Part shown: one piece after another, positions 1 through 6,892 of the stretch
How the letters are laid out: the number at the start of each line of letters is the position of its first letter
Numbering within the stretch: the stretch's first letter is position 1
Assembly: GCA_021782195.1 (NCBI GenBank)
Contig: JAJXVI010000070.1
Span: 1 to 8,658, forward strand
Length of the DNA stretch: 8,658 nucleotides
Reading direction: 5' to 3'
DNA from: a bacterium
GTDB taxonomy: Bacteria > Vulcanimicrobiota > Xenobia > RGZZ01
Translations under genes and position numbers: made by a program
Notes under the pieces: model-generated
The model's input: the letters and a program-made list of their open reading frames with translations, nothing else
Told to the model about the DNA's origin: nothing
The model's database searches: none

Positions 1-474
1 GCAAACATCCCGGAGATCCGTGACGCGGCGACCACCATCCTCGGTGAGCTCGATACCATCAGCGCCAACACGAAGCTCCAGGACATGAACGGCGACATCA
101 AGCAGATTGAACAGGCCGTCTCGGATCCATCCTACAACGGTGGCCCGACGCGCGCACTCACCGCATTCGACCGCTGGTCGCGAAACCTCGGAATGCGCGT
201 TCGCGACGTATACCTGCTCGATGGTTTCTGGTACTACACAGCTGGCATCGATCTGGCGGGGCTGAACTGGCTGCCGGAGAATGACAAGTTCAACTCCCCG
301 TACTTCCGCGACTACTGCCAGCTGCTCTACAACGCCCAGCCGAGCACAGGCCTGCCTTCCGGAGTGCGCTTCGAAATGGCTCAGATCCTGCGCATCCACA
401 ACTACTCGTGGCCCTTCTACACCTTCCAGCAGAAGTGGGCCCAGGAAGCCATCAACGGCATCCTGAAGAGCTGA
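1..474 (+). CDS. C-terminal part of an unrecognised protein (5' end outside window)
   Basis: The frame is open from base 1 to a TGA at 472-474 and gives 157 residues. Codons upstream of the first ATG (base 85) look as coding as those after it, and that ATG has no good ribosome-binding site, so I treat the gene as running in from the left. The first 40 or so residues look helical and polar (GELDTISANTKL, DIKQIEQAVSD). The rest is rich in aromatic residues (DGFWYYTAG, NSPYFRDYCQLLY, HNYSWPFYTF). No signal peptide, membrane segment or catalytic motif is visible in this part, and I do not recognise the family. The gene is followed closely by an intrinsic terminator and converges on the minus-strand operon. 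The presence of a gene is well supported; its function is unknown. Confidence 0.8.
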   Translation, partial: ANIPEIRDAATTILGELDTISANTKLQDMNGDIKQIEQAVSDPSYNGGPTRALTAFDRWSRNLGMRVRDVYLLDGFWYYTAGIDLAGLNWLPENDKFNSPYFRDYCQLLYNAQPSTGLPSGVRFEMAQILRIHNYSWPFYTFQQKWAQEAINGILKS

Positions 475-497
475 CGACCGCGGGTCTATCGCTCATC

Positions 498-530
498 ATA
501 CCGACTTCGAAAGAGGTCGGTATTTTTGTT
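498..530 (+). terminator. Intrinsic terminator of the first gene
   Basis: A perfect 8-bp stem pairs ATACCGAC (498-505) with GTCGGTAT (516-523) around a 10-nt loop, and a T-rich tract (TTTTTGTTT) follows directly. It starts 24 nt after the stop codon of the plus-strand gene. On the minus strand the tract after the stem is not T-rich, so I do not call it bidirectional. Confidence 0.85.
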
Positions 531-532
531 TG

Positions 533-553
533 CTCGCCTCAATGTCAGGCGAG
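533..553. other. Stem-loop across the stop codon of the DUF4127 gene
   Basis: CTCGCCT (533-539) pairs perfectly with AGGCGAG (547-553) around a 7-nt loop. The minus-strand TGA at 545-547 lies at the edge of the loop. On the minus strand the stem is followed by CAAACAAAAA rather than T residues, so it is not a classical terminator. It could still protect the 3' end of the operon transcript. Confidence 0.4.
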
Positions 554-2185
554 GCCGAACCGCGTCTCCAGCGCCACCTCGAAAATACGGGGCCAGGGGA
601 GACGCGCATCGAAAACGAGAGGGCCCTGCACCGTTCCCAGGCGCCCGGACCTCCCACGCCAGGCGCGGTCAAAGAAACCGTGAGCAATTTCCCCCAGACG
701 GTCGCCAACCAGACGCTGCACCGCCTCGTGACGGTCACCCAGCGCGTAGGGGTTGGCGCCCTCTTCGGCCAGCACGCGCGCGACATCCTGACGAACGGAA
801 GCCTGATAGAACGCGTCGTCCACAAATCGCTCGAACAGAAACCGCTGATGCGCCTCTTCCGCCGCGAACGTCGACGCCGAATCGGCGGACAGCCCCCCCG
901 TGCTCGCCTCCAGCGCATGCGAGCTTAGCTGCGCCGCGAACGTCGACGCCGAATCCGCACCAAGCACCCGCAATACGGCGTGGGCCAGCACCGTCCCCAC
1001 CGTGTTCCCCGCGGTGTTCCACGCCGCGTAGGCGGCAAGGCGCGGCAGTTCAACGGCTTCCTCCAGCGCCTGCACGAACGCCAGATCGCCGCCGTTGGCG
1101 TAGCCAAGATCGGCAACGGCCACGTGATGGCCACGCTCCAGGGCCCTGGCAATGCGACGTGCCAGAAGCCAGTGCCGGCGGCTGGGACGCAACGCCTGAC
1201 ACTGCACCGCAGCCTCCTGTTGACGCCCCGCGCAACCGTTCACGAAAAGGTCGAGGTCGGCGTCGTGCCCCTCCTCCACCAGGGAAATGCCGAGCACCCG
1301 CGCGTGCGCCTCCAGCAGCGCCTCCACGGAACGGTCCTCATAACGCGTGAAGCGCGCAGCGAACGTATCAGGTGAGGTGTGCACCGCCACGCGCAGGCGA
1401 CGACCGGCGAGGCCAACCGCGTGGCGAGCCAGAAGCAGCATCGCCACCTCGTCGGTGCCGGGAAGAAGGTCGGAGCGATCGCAAGCGAGCACGGGCTCCA
1501 GGAGACGTCGTTCGCTGACGTTGCATCCTTCGGTCCGACTGTCGTCCATGCCGATCAGGGCAAAGCGCACGAGCCCCTGCTCGGCCCACCGGAGAGCGGC
1601 CTGATTGACAGCATGGTTGCGCGCGCGCGTCCGACGGTAACGGTCAAGAAAGCCCTCGGGAAGCGCGTCCGCCAGTTTCCGCGCACGTCCGCGCAGCACG
1701 GAGACGGCCAGCGGGTTCGCCGCCAGGTCCGCGCGTCCGGTCAGGCGAGACCACTTGAGCAGGCGCTCCGAGCGCAGACGCTCGTCATCGCTGGTGCACA
1801 GCGGCGGGACGCGCATGAGAACGCTGAATGCATCCACCGACGCAGAGGCGCAAGAAGCCAGCAGCAATCCGAGTTCCTCGACGCGAGCCGCGCACGCAGG
1901 CGCATCGACGTTGAAGGCCCGTGAGGCAACAAGCCCTCCGAAAACCAGCATGTCGACTGACAGGACCGCGTGTCGCGCGTGCCCGAGCGCCTCACGCAGC
2001 CAGGCCGTGAGCGCGCCCGTGTCGCCGGCCCGGGTGAACCAGCCGAGCAACGCATCGGGGGGACGCACCGTGGTCCAACCCACCAGCGGCGCCAGTTGCG
2101 CTGCAAAATCACGGGTGCACGGGCGATCGTCGAGCGGAACGATCAGCACGTCGCATCTGCCGACTGGCACGGTCTGGCTGTTCAC
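545..2185 (-). CDS. DUF4127 family protein
   Basis: A 546-residue protein that matches the pattern I know for DUF4127. It has an N-terminal PLDDRP (17-22), a D-x4-GGLVASR block (78-89), GMDDSRTEG (212-220) followed by TDEVAMLLLAR (244-254), ADLGYANGGD (358-367) and AWNTAGNTVGT (388-398). The acidic DD and ADLGYANGGD motifs look like active-site or metal-site residues, but the family has no established biochemical activity that I can name. There is no signal peptide. Translation starts at a GTG at 2183-2185. This is the first possible start after an in-frame TGA and lies 15 nt from the end of the TIM-barrel gene. The Shine-Dalgarno match is poor, which suggests coupled translation. A nine-residue block, ADSASTFAA, occurs twice (410-418 and 434-442), an in-frame duplication outside the conserved motifs. 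It is the last gene of the probable operon. Confidence 0.88.
   Translation of the reverse strand: MNSQTVPVGRCDVLIVPLDDRPCTRDFAAQLAPLVGWTTVRPPDALLGWFTRAGDTGALTAWLREALGHARHAVLSVDMLVFGGLVASRAFNVDAPACAARVEELGLLLASCASASVDAFSVLMRVPPLCTSDDERLRSERLLKWSRLTGRADLAANPLAVSVLRGRARKLADALPEGFLDRYRRTRARNHAVNQAALRWAEQGLVRFALIGMDDSRTEGCNVSERRLLEPVLACDRSDLLPGTDEVAMLLLARHAVGLAGRRLRVAVHTSPDTFAARFTRYEDRSVEALLEAHARVLGISLVEEGHDADLDLFVNGCAGRQQEAAVQCQALRPSRRHWLLARRIARALERGHHVAVADLGYANGGDLAFVQALEEAVELPRLAAYAAWNTAGNTVGTVLAHAVLRVLGADSASTFAAQLSSHALEASTGGLSADSASTFAAEEAHQRFLFERFVDDAFYQASVRQDVARVLAEEGANPYALGDRHEAVQRLVGDRLGEIAHGFFDRAWRGRSGRLGTVQGPLVFDARLPWPRIFEVALETRFGLA
861..955 (-). repeat. In-frame direct repeat inside the DUF4127 gene
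   Basis: The same 23 bp occur at 861-883 and 933-955, offset by exactly 72 bp (24 codons). Both copies encode ADSASTFAA. The second copy in the protein is followed by EEAHQRF and the first by QLSSHAL. This looks like a small in-frame tandem duplication whose linker has diverged or was imported. Confidence 0.85.
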
Positions 2186-2200
2186 GATGCGCCCGAGGGA

Positions 2201-2938
2201 TCAGGCGACTTCGACACGAGGCGACGTATCAAGCGGGGGGACCGCCCGTCCCAGCGACATCCGGTCGATCTCTGTGCGAAACGCGCGCGTGGCGTCTCGC
2301 AACGAATGCGCGTCGTGCCCGGTGACCACCGCGCCAATCACGATTCCACGCGCCCCGGCCCGTTGCAGGTGCGGCACGTCGCGGGGCAGATAGCGACGCT
2401 GGGAGGGAATCACGATGGGAGTTGGCGCGGCGTGCTCGGCCAGGACGCGATAGGAAACGAGATCGTGCGCGGTCAGGGGAGACGTATATTCATCCGGGGG
2501 CACGATGGAAGCCTCGATGACCCGCGCCCCGAGTTGCCCGACAAGCGCGGCCCGTTCGAGTGGAAACTGAAAGTTGACGGCCATCATGCAGCCCAGGTCG
2601 TTACGTTCCAGCATCCGCGGAAGGGCGTGGTGAACAAAGGCGTCCCAGAAATCGATCCCCGCCGCCGCAATCTCGGAGAGCTCTTCATCGCTCGCCATCG
2701 TCTGCGCACCGGGAACGATACCGACGGGCACGTTCGCCTGCGAAACGATGCGACGAATCACGTCGCGTTCTTCGCGCCACGTGCGAAAGAGCGTGCCGCT
2801 CGCGTGGTGGTGGACGTTCAGGTGGACCTTGAGCGCGTCGGCGCCACCTTCGATGGCGGCACGCGCGAGTTCGACGTCATTGCGCGGCAGGCTCACAATA
2901 AGAACGAACCGCTCTGATATCAGGTCAAAAAGTTTCAC
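2201..2938 (-). CDS. TIM-barrel protein of the phosphate-binding (NanE-like) type
   Basis: A 245-residue protein that reads as a (beta/alpha)8 barrel. Strands appear in order: FVLIVSLP (11-18), ADALKVHLN (33-41), VPVGIVPG (70-77), IDFWDAFVHH (95-104), MMAVNF (118-123), ARVIEASIVP (138-147), PIVIPSQ (174-180) and GARGIVIGAVVTG (195-207). The last strand resembles a phosphate-binding loop of the kind seen in N-acetylmannosamine-6-phosphate 2-epimerase (NanE) and related barrels. Size suits that fold; the substrate is inferred only by resemblance. The start is the GTG at 2936-2938, preceded by a purine run (AGAAGAGGGGGG). The open frame runs on to 3214, but that extension translates a 56-bp tandem DNA repeat into Arg/Pro-rich residues and is unlikely to be protein. 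The gene ends 15 nt before the DUF4127 gene, which argues for co-transcription and a related job. Confidence 0.75.
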   Translation of the reverse strand: MKLFDLISERFVLIVSLPRNDVELARAAIEGGADALKVHLNVHHHASGTLFRTWREERDVIRRIVSQANVPVGIVPGAQTMASDEELSEIAAAGIDFWDAFVHHALPRMLERNDLGCMMAVNFQFPLERAALVGQLGARVIEASIVPPDEYTSPLTAHDLVSYRVLAEHAAPTPIVIPSQRRYLPRDVPHLQRAGARGIVIGAVVTGHDAHSLRDATRAFRTEIDRMSLGRAVPPLDTSPRVEVA

Positions 2939-3153
2939 GCCCCCCTCTTCTCCCTGGCACCCTCCCGTTCCTCGATGCGCACCCGCGGGGGAAGTCCGCG
3001 CAACGCGCCAGGATCGGCGGGGACGTACGCGCGCGCACCCGCGGGGGAAGTCCGCGCAACGCGCCAGGGTCGGCGGGGACGTACGCGCGCGCACCCGCGG
3101 GGGAAGTCCGCGCCCCGCAAAGGGCGCTCTCGAGGCGACGCCCGCGCGCCTTC
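2926..3153 (-). other. Gap and leader between the PEGA-like and TIM-barrel genes
   Basis: About 215 nt separate two genes of the probable operon, while the other junctions are an overlap and a 15-nt gap. Most of it is the 56-bp tandem repeat. Next to the downstream GTG start lies a G-rich ribosome-binding stretch. I see no minus-strand terminator with a T tract, so read-through is plausible, and no clear TATAAT-type promoter. Confidence 0.5.
2977..3113. repeat. 56-bp tandem repeat, about 2.4 copies
   Basis: Units begin at 2977, 3033 and 3089. The first two full 56-bp units differ by one base (3013 A versus 3069 G). The third is cut after about 25 bp. Each unit contains CGCGG and CCGCG arms that can form a short 5-bp stem, followed by a spacer ending in GTACGCGC. 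The period is not a multiple of three, and frames across it give Arg/Pro-rich low-complexity residues, so it is non-coding. It lies inside the probable operon between the PEGA-like and TIM-barrel genes and would be transcribed with it. Confidence 0.92.
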
Positions 3154-3957
3154 TCAGTCGACCTGCGACCCACCGGACTGGCGCGAAGCTTCCTCCTCCT
3201 CGAGGGCGGCCCACGAGGCAAGGTTTCCTCGCGCAACCCGGACCATCAGTGCGCCGACCACCAGGACGGCAAGCGTCAGGCAGAGTCCCTCGTCGAAGCC
3301 TTCGTAGCTGAACGGGCCGTAACGCGGCCGCAAGCGGATCGGCTGGGACGGAATCAGCTCGGCGGACGTGTCCAGTTGCCTGTGAAGAACCACTTCGCGC
3401 GGATAAAAAAGATGTCGCGTGAGCACCAGCGTGTGCGAATCAACCGCGGGCCAGAGCGTGATGCGTCCGTCCTTCCTCAGCGGAGGAGGATGCACGCCCA
3501 CTGCGTGACCGTTGACGATGATGGTCCGCGTGTCGCTCCCCTCCCCGACAAGCCAGACTGTCGCATCGGAAGGGTCGACGTTCAGGCGAAACGACTTCGC
3601 AAGCATGAGCGGCTGGCTCAACTCGTGGTAGTTGCCGAGTTCGTCGCGAGCCTGCCAGGTTTCGGTCTGGTTCGACCAGGACAGGGTTAGCAGCACCGTA
3701 TCGAACCACGGGTGCGTGATGGCGACGTGATGAATCACCGACGTGTCAAGAGAAGTCTGGAAGCCCTGCGCAGTCCGGGGCAGGTCGAAAATCAACGCCG
3801 CGTCGTCGACGAGTTGTACCCTCGCGTCGGAGGGCAACACGCGAAGGCTGAACGGGCGCATGCCATCGGCGTGCCCCGGACGCGTCAGAGAAAGCATGAA
3901 AAGGGTGACGGTCAACGCGAGCGCCGCCGTAAAGCGGCGAGGCCCGCTCGACGTCAT
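3154..3957 (-). CDS. Exported PEGA-like protein with a C-terminal membrane segment
   Basis: A 267-residue protein. Residues 7-30 form a signal peptide (RR, then a hydrophobic core ALALTVTLFMLSL and a likely cleavage after GHA at 30). Two similar beta-rich segments follow, opening FSLRVLPSDARVQLV (36-50) and FRLNVDPSDATVWLV (123-137). The paired PSDA motif resembles PEGA-type small surface domains, which usually present a scaffold outside the cytoplasm and are not enzymes. A second hydrophobic stretch (CLTLAVLVVGALMV, about 226-239) followed by Arg residues would anchor the C-terminus with a short acidic tail (EEEEA) in the cytoplasm. The ATG at 3957 overlaps the stop of the radical SAM gene as ATGA, so translation is probably coupled. 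The topology is well supported; the PEGA assignment is by motif resemblance and the role is unknown. Confidence 0.7.
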   Translation of the reverse strand: MTSSGPRRFTAALALTVTLFMLSLTRPGHADGMRPFSLRVLPSDARVQLVDDAALIFDLPRTAQGFQTSLDTSVIHHVAITHPWFDTVLLTLSWSNQTETWQARDELGNYHELSQPLMLAKSFRLNVDPSDATVWLVGEGSDTRTIIVNGHAVGVHPPPLRKDGRITLWPAVDSHTLVLTRHLFYPREVVLHRQLDTSAELIPSQPIRLRPRYGPFSYEGFDEGLCLTLAVLVVGALMVRVARGNLASWAALEEEEASRQSGGSQVD

Positions 3958-5405
3958 ATGCTGCGCTGTGGGTTGAGGAACTGCAACCGGATGAGGCCGA
4001 GACCGCCGTAGAAGATGCGCTTGAACTCGGCGAACGTTCGAATGTCGCGCAGGGTGGAAAGCAGTTTCGAAGGATTGAAGTAGAACTCGCGGTTCACGTC
4101 GCGGAACAGATGGAAGAGTTCCTCTTTGTTGAAGTGCTCAGTCCACACGGTGGGCAGGTTCTCGTGTTCTTCGGAGGGGTTGAGGAGGAAACGCTCCCAT
4201 GCGTCCTCCTGCCACAGCCCCATCGCGGCGCCCTGCTTCCACAGCGGAGTGGCGGGATACGGGCTCATGAGCGCGTAGACGACGTACGTGGGATTCAACT
4301 CGTGTACAAAATCCACCGTGCGCATGACGTCGTCGCGCGTCTTTTCCGTCGGAATCCCGATCATGATGTAGGCGCACGACTTGAGGCCGAGTTCGTTGCA
4401 CCACTTGAAGACGCGTCGACTGTCCTCGAGTTTGATGAAGTTCTTGCCCAGGCTCTGCAGCCCTTCCTCGGTTCCGGTCTCGACGCCAAAGTGCGCCTTG
4501 ACGCAGCCCGCTTCCTTGGCCTTCTCCAGCATTTCACGCGTGGTGGCGTTCACGATGGCCTTGAACCCCCAGGCCATCTTCACCTTCCGACGCAAGATCT
4601 CTTCAGAGATGGCGATGACACGCTTCGCGGGTGCATTGAAGATGTCGTCGATGTACTGCACCTCGCGGATACCCATCTTGTAGCAGGCTTCCATCTCGTC
4701 CACGACGTTTTCTGCCGAACGTACCCGGAAGGAACGACTGGACATGCAGAAGTGACACCCCTGCGGGCAACCGCGACTGGTCACGGCCGTCGTGGTCAGC
4801 CCAGCCACCATGCCGGGCGTATAGAAGTGTTTCAGGTCAAGCCCGGTGCGATCCGGAAACGGCAACTCGTCGATGTTCTTGTTAAATCCGCCCTTTGCCG
4901 TCTCGCGAAGCTCGCCGTCCTTCTCCTTGTAGATGAGACCGGGGACGGCGTCAAGCGAACTTCGCGCCGCGAGCGTGTCAAGAAGTTCCTTCATCGTGGG
5001 CTCGGGATCGGTGGCCGTCACGACGCTGTCGACACCGCTCAGGCGCGCGGCGTACGTGGGGAACTCGGTCACGTGGGGACCGCCAAGCGTGACGTGAACG
5101 TCAGGATTCACGCGCCGCGCCAGGTGGGCCATGCGATGAACGTCTACGATGTTGTGGGTCAGCGTTGTGATGCCCACCACGTCCGGTCCGAACGCGCACA
5201 TCTCACGCTCGATGGCCGCCTCCGAAGTGTCAGTGGCATTCGGGTCCATCAGCTTGACTTCGTGATCGGAGTTCGCCTTCAGATACGAGGAAAGGCACAT
5301 GATCCCCAGCGGTGGAAACAGGTGCTGGTCTCGACCATTGAAGATGTCCGGTACGCCACACCAGACCGAATGCACGCGGGGCGGGTTCATCAACAGGATC
5401 TTCAT
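3954..5405 (-). CDS. B12-binding-domain radical SAM protein
   Basis: A 483-residue enzyme. The N-terminal third looks like a Rossmann-type cobalamin-binding domain (MKILLMNPPRV at the start, PPLGIMCLSSYL 31-42, VVGITTLTHN 76-85, VTLGGPHVTEFP 105-116). The canonical DxHxxG cobalamin ligand motif is not visible. The radical SAM core follows with CPQGCHFC, whose Cys213, Cys217 and Cys220 would hold the 4Fe-4S cluster and S-adenosylmethionine. Further typical blocks are YIDDIF (251-256), HFGVETGTEEGL (305-316) and YIMIGIPTEKT (346-356). This is the BchE/P-methylase-like class, which includes methyltransferases, cyclases and other radical enzymes; the substrate cannot be read from sequence. The start is the ATG at 5405 with GGAGG six nt upstream. 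The frame stays open to 5714, but the extension has no domain and would begin upstream of a good promoter. It is the first gene of the probable operon. Confidence 0.9.
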   Translation of the reverse strand: MKILLMNPPRVHSVWCGVPDIFNGRDQHLFPPLGIMCLSSYLKANSDHEVKLMDPNATDTSEAAIEREMCAFGPDVVGITTLTHNIVDVHRMAHLARRVNPDVHVTLGGPHVTEFPTYAARLSGVDSVVTATDPEPTMKELLDTLAARSSLDAVPGLIYKEKDGELRETAKGGFNKNIDELPFPDRTGLDLKHFYTPGMVAGLTTTAVTSRGCPQGCHFCMSSRSFRVRSAENVVDEMEACYKMGIREVQYIDDIFNAPAKRVIAISEEILRRKVKMAWGFKAIVNATTREMLEKAKEAGCVKAHFGVETGTEEGLQSLGKNFIKLEDSRRVFKWCNELGLKSCAYIMIGIPTEKTRDDVMRTVDFVHELNPTYVVYALMSPYPATPLWKQGAAMGLWQEDAWERFLLNPSEEHENLPTVWTEHFNKEELFHLFRDVNREFYFNPSKLLSTLRDIRTFAEFKRIFYGGLGLIRLQFLNPQRSI

Positions 5406-5411
5406 CCCGGG

Positions 5412-5416
5412 CCTCC
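5412..5416 (-). promoter_or_regulatory. Ribosome-binding site that fixes the radical SAM start
   Basis: GGAGG on the minus strand lies six nt before the ATG at 5403-5405. Together with the promoter just upstream it selects this start over a 103-codon longer open frame. Confidence 0.85.
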
Positions 5417-5432
5417 TAGATACGTCCTGCGC

Positions 5433-5462
5433 ATTATAGCAGAAATTCGGGCCTTCTGGCGA
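5433..5462 (-). promoter_or_regulatory. Sigma70-type promoter of the radical SAM operon
   Basis: On the minus strand a perfect TATAAT (5438 to 5433) is preceded after 18 nt by TCGCCA (5462 to 5457), a four-of-six match to TTGACA. Transcription would begin near 5426, giving a leader of about 20 nt that holds the GGAGG. The -10 is strong; the -35 is modest. Confidence 0.65.
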
Positions 5463-5758
5463 CTCCCTCGAGGTCGTAATCTCGCCCTGCATGCGGACAA
5501 AGGAAGTGCCGAGGGGATCCGGTCGATGGGCACTCTGACCATGAGAGAAAAGAGAGTAATCCCAGGCTTGCTTTTTGGCACGAGGAAGAAGCGCCGGATC
5601 TCGAGCGAAAGATACACCTGGGGTGCTCTGGACCCCAAGCCAGCATACAGCACCCAACGTCACAGGTGGCGATGGGGAGTAAGCGTGCCCGGACCCGAGC
5701 GTGCATTGCGACAAAGATGTCTTCTTGGAGCGGTCATACAGGGCGCTCTGCCCCCAGG

Positions 5759-5806
5759 ACTACCCACGGATCTAGCGGTGAATTCACCGCTAGATCCGTG
5801 GGTAGT
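5759..5806. repeat. Perfect 48-bp palindrome
   Basis: Two 24-bp arms are exact reverse complements with no spacer. The centre is GAATTC (5780-5785), flanked by CGGT and ACCG and then by CTAG and GATC words. Symmetry stops sharply: 5758/5807 is a mismatch. No T tract follows on either strand, so it is not an ordinary terminator. A loop-free perfect palindrome of this size could extrude as a cruciform or be bound by a dimeric protein. Confidence 0.95.
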
Positions 5807-6029
5807 TCGAGAAACCCGGGTCTGTTCGGAGCCTCTTGGGAGAATTCAAGCCACACGGCCTGCACAAAAGGACTCGAAGCCGAATCGTGTTACTGCCATA
5901 ATACCAATGCCCTTCGGTTTAAGCCTCCCGCGAGCTCCGTCCCAGCATACACACCCCCCGTCCCACAGCGGCGGGATGCAATGACCGGATCAGCATCTTC
6001 CGGACAAACAACGGACGGGAACCTCGCGT

Positions 6030-6055
6030 AAATCCAGGACGTTTTCTCTGGATTT
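6030..6055. other. Stem-loop with 8-bp perfect stem
   Basis: AAATCCAG (6030-6037) pairs with CTGGATTT (6048-6055) around a 10-nt loop containing GTTTTC. No gene ends close by and no T tract follows, so its role is unclear. It could be an operator or part of a small structured transcript. Confidence 0.5.
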
Positions 6056-6195
6056 GAGTCAGAGTTCAACGCCCTTCAATCGCATTCGTCGGTCGTGTCG
6101 GCGTGATCGTCTGTGTGACCCCGCCCTGCAACGCCAGCACATCACGCGTGTCGCTCTCGAGGGCACTCGGTTTCGATTCGACAGCGTCGTGGTCT

Positions 6196-6350
6196 GGGTT
6201 TGATCAGGATTTTCCAACCTTTGCCGGGAAGTCCTGATGGCACCAGGAGGTTTGAGAACCTCGATCAAGCGCGCGCTTGATCCACGATTGCAAACCCCAG
6301 GCAATTCCGCGGGTCCCCGCGACCGAGGTTTGCTGAGCTTGATCAACCCC
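6196..6350. repeat. Imperfect inverted repeat of about 155 bp with a perfect 20-bp centre
   Basis: The centre, 6263-6282, is a perfect palindrome (GATCAAGCGC and its complement). The outer ends mirror each other about the same centre: GGGTTTGATCA (6196-6206) against TGATCAACCCC (6340-6350), ten of eleven paired. Between them the blocks GGTTTG (6249-6254) and CAAACC (6291-6296), and AACCT (6215-6219) and AGGTT (6326-6330), also face each other. The arms are 77 and 78 nt, so the whole can fold as one long interrupted hairpin. It carries no open frame of interest. It may be a structured RNA, a miniature mobile element or a regulatory region. Confidence 0.7.
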
Positions 6351-6819
6351 CCCGAACAAGGCTCCAGTCAGGAAGTCCAGAAGGACCTCTCGTTCGCCAT
6401 GACTTTCCAGCGACAGTCAATGAATCGCGCACGCAGCGACAGACCTCCCTCACTGTAACCGTTGGCGCGCGAGTGACCGAGACGTCACAGTGCTGCCCAT
6501 CGGCGCGCGTGTCGGCACCTTTGACACGAGAAGTTCCGAAATCCGTGCTGGCAGTCGCATACCCTTCTCCGGTCGCACCATCGTACACGCACGTCAGCCT
6601 GACGGCACACGGTCGTAGCGCAAGGATCGCCTGCGGTCAGGCCACGGAGAGAGCAATCGAAGCGCGACCTCGGGGAGCAGTTTCTCGTTACTCACCGGGG
6701 GTTCGTGCACGGGTCGGGATTGCGCCACACCGCTTACGCGGGTCGCCGCCAACCGGTACGTCGCCTGGCACAGGCCCGAGGGTGCGACGGCCCTCGGCAG
6801 CCTCCTGTTCTGCGGCCCA

Positions 6820-6846
6820 ATCACTGGCAGAAATTTCCACCGTGAT
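6820..6846. promoter_or_regulatory. Operator-like dyad in repeat unit 1
   Basis: ATCAC (6820-6824) and GTGAT (6842-6846) flank a centred GAAATTTC (6830-6837), and inner GG and CC also pair if one base is bulged (about 11 of 13 positions). The site could bind a dimeric regulator or fold as a hairpin. Its function is inferred from symmetry alone. Confidence 0.4.
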
Positions 6847-6892
6847 CTGCTGGAGCGCAACGCCCCTCGGCAGCCCCCTGTTCTGCGGCCCA

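Noticed and set aside
498..530. Bidirectional terminator shared with the minus-strand operon
   Set aside because: The T tract is on the plus-strand side only; on the minus strand the stem is followed by GATGAGCG.
526..1350. Plus-strand open frame of 274 codons
   Set aside because: It is antisense to DUF4127 and gives low-complexity Arg/Pro/Ala sequence typical of shadow frames.
1970..2917. Plus-strand open frame of 315 codons
   Set aside because: It is antisense to the TIM-barrel and DUF4127 genes and its translation is Arg/His/Pro-rich without recognisable domains.
2977..3113. CRISPR array
   Set aside because: Only two to three copies are present, the intervals are themselves repeated rather than unique, and there are no cas genes. 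The same reasoning applies to the arrays at 6784 and 8222.
5619..5637. Stem-loop TGGGGT/ACCCCA upstream of the radical SAM promoter
   Set aside because: It is a short 6-bp stem without a T tract or nearby gene end, of a kind expected by chance in GC-rich DNA.
5897..5902. CATAAT as a plus-strand -10 box
   Set aside because: The best -35 at proper spacing matches only three of six bases and no gene starts downstream within a reasonable distance.
4110..5984. Long plus-strand open frame of 624 codons
   Set aside because: It lies antisense to the well-supported radical SAM gene, has no family motif or ribosome-binding site, and reflects GC-rich codon structure on the opposite strand.
6343..6588. 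Minus-strand open frame of 81 codons with some protein-like stretches
   Set aside because: Third codon positions are not GC-rich as in the real genes, there is no convincing ribosome-binding site, and it is stopped soon upstream. It could be a very decayed gene piece, but I cannot support it.
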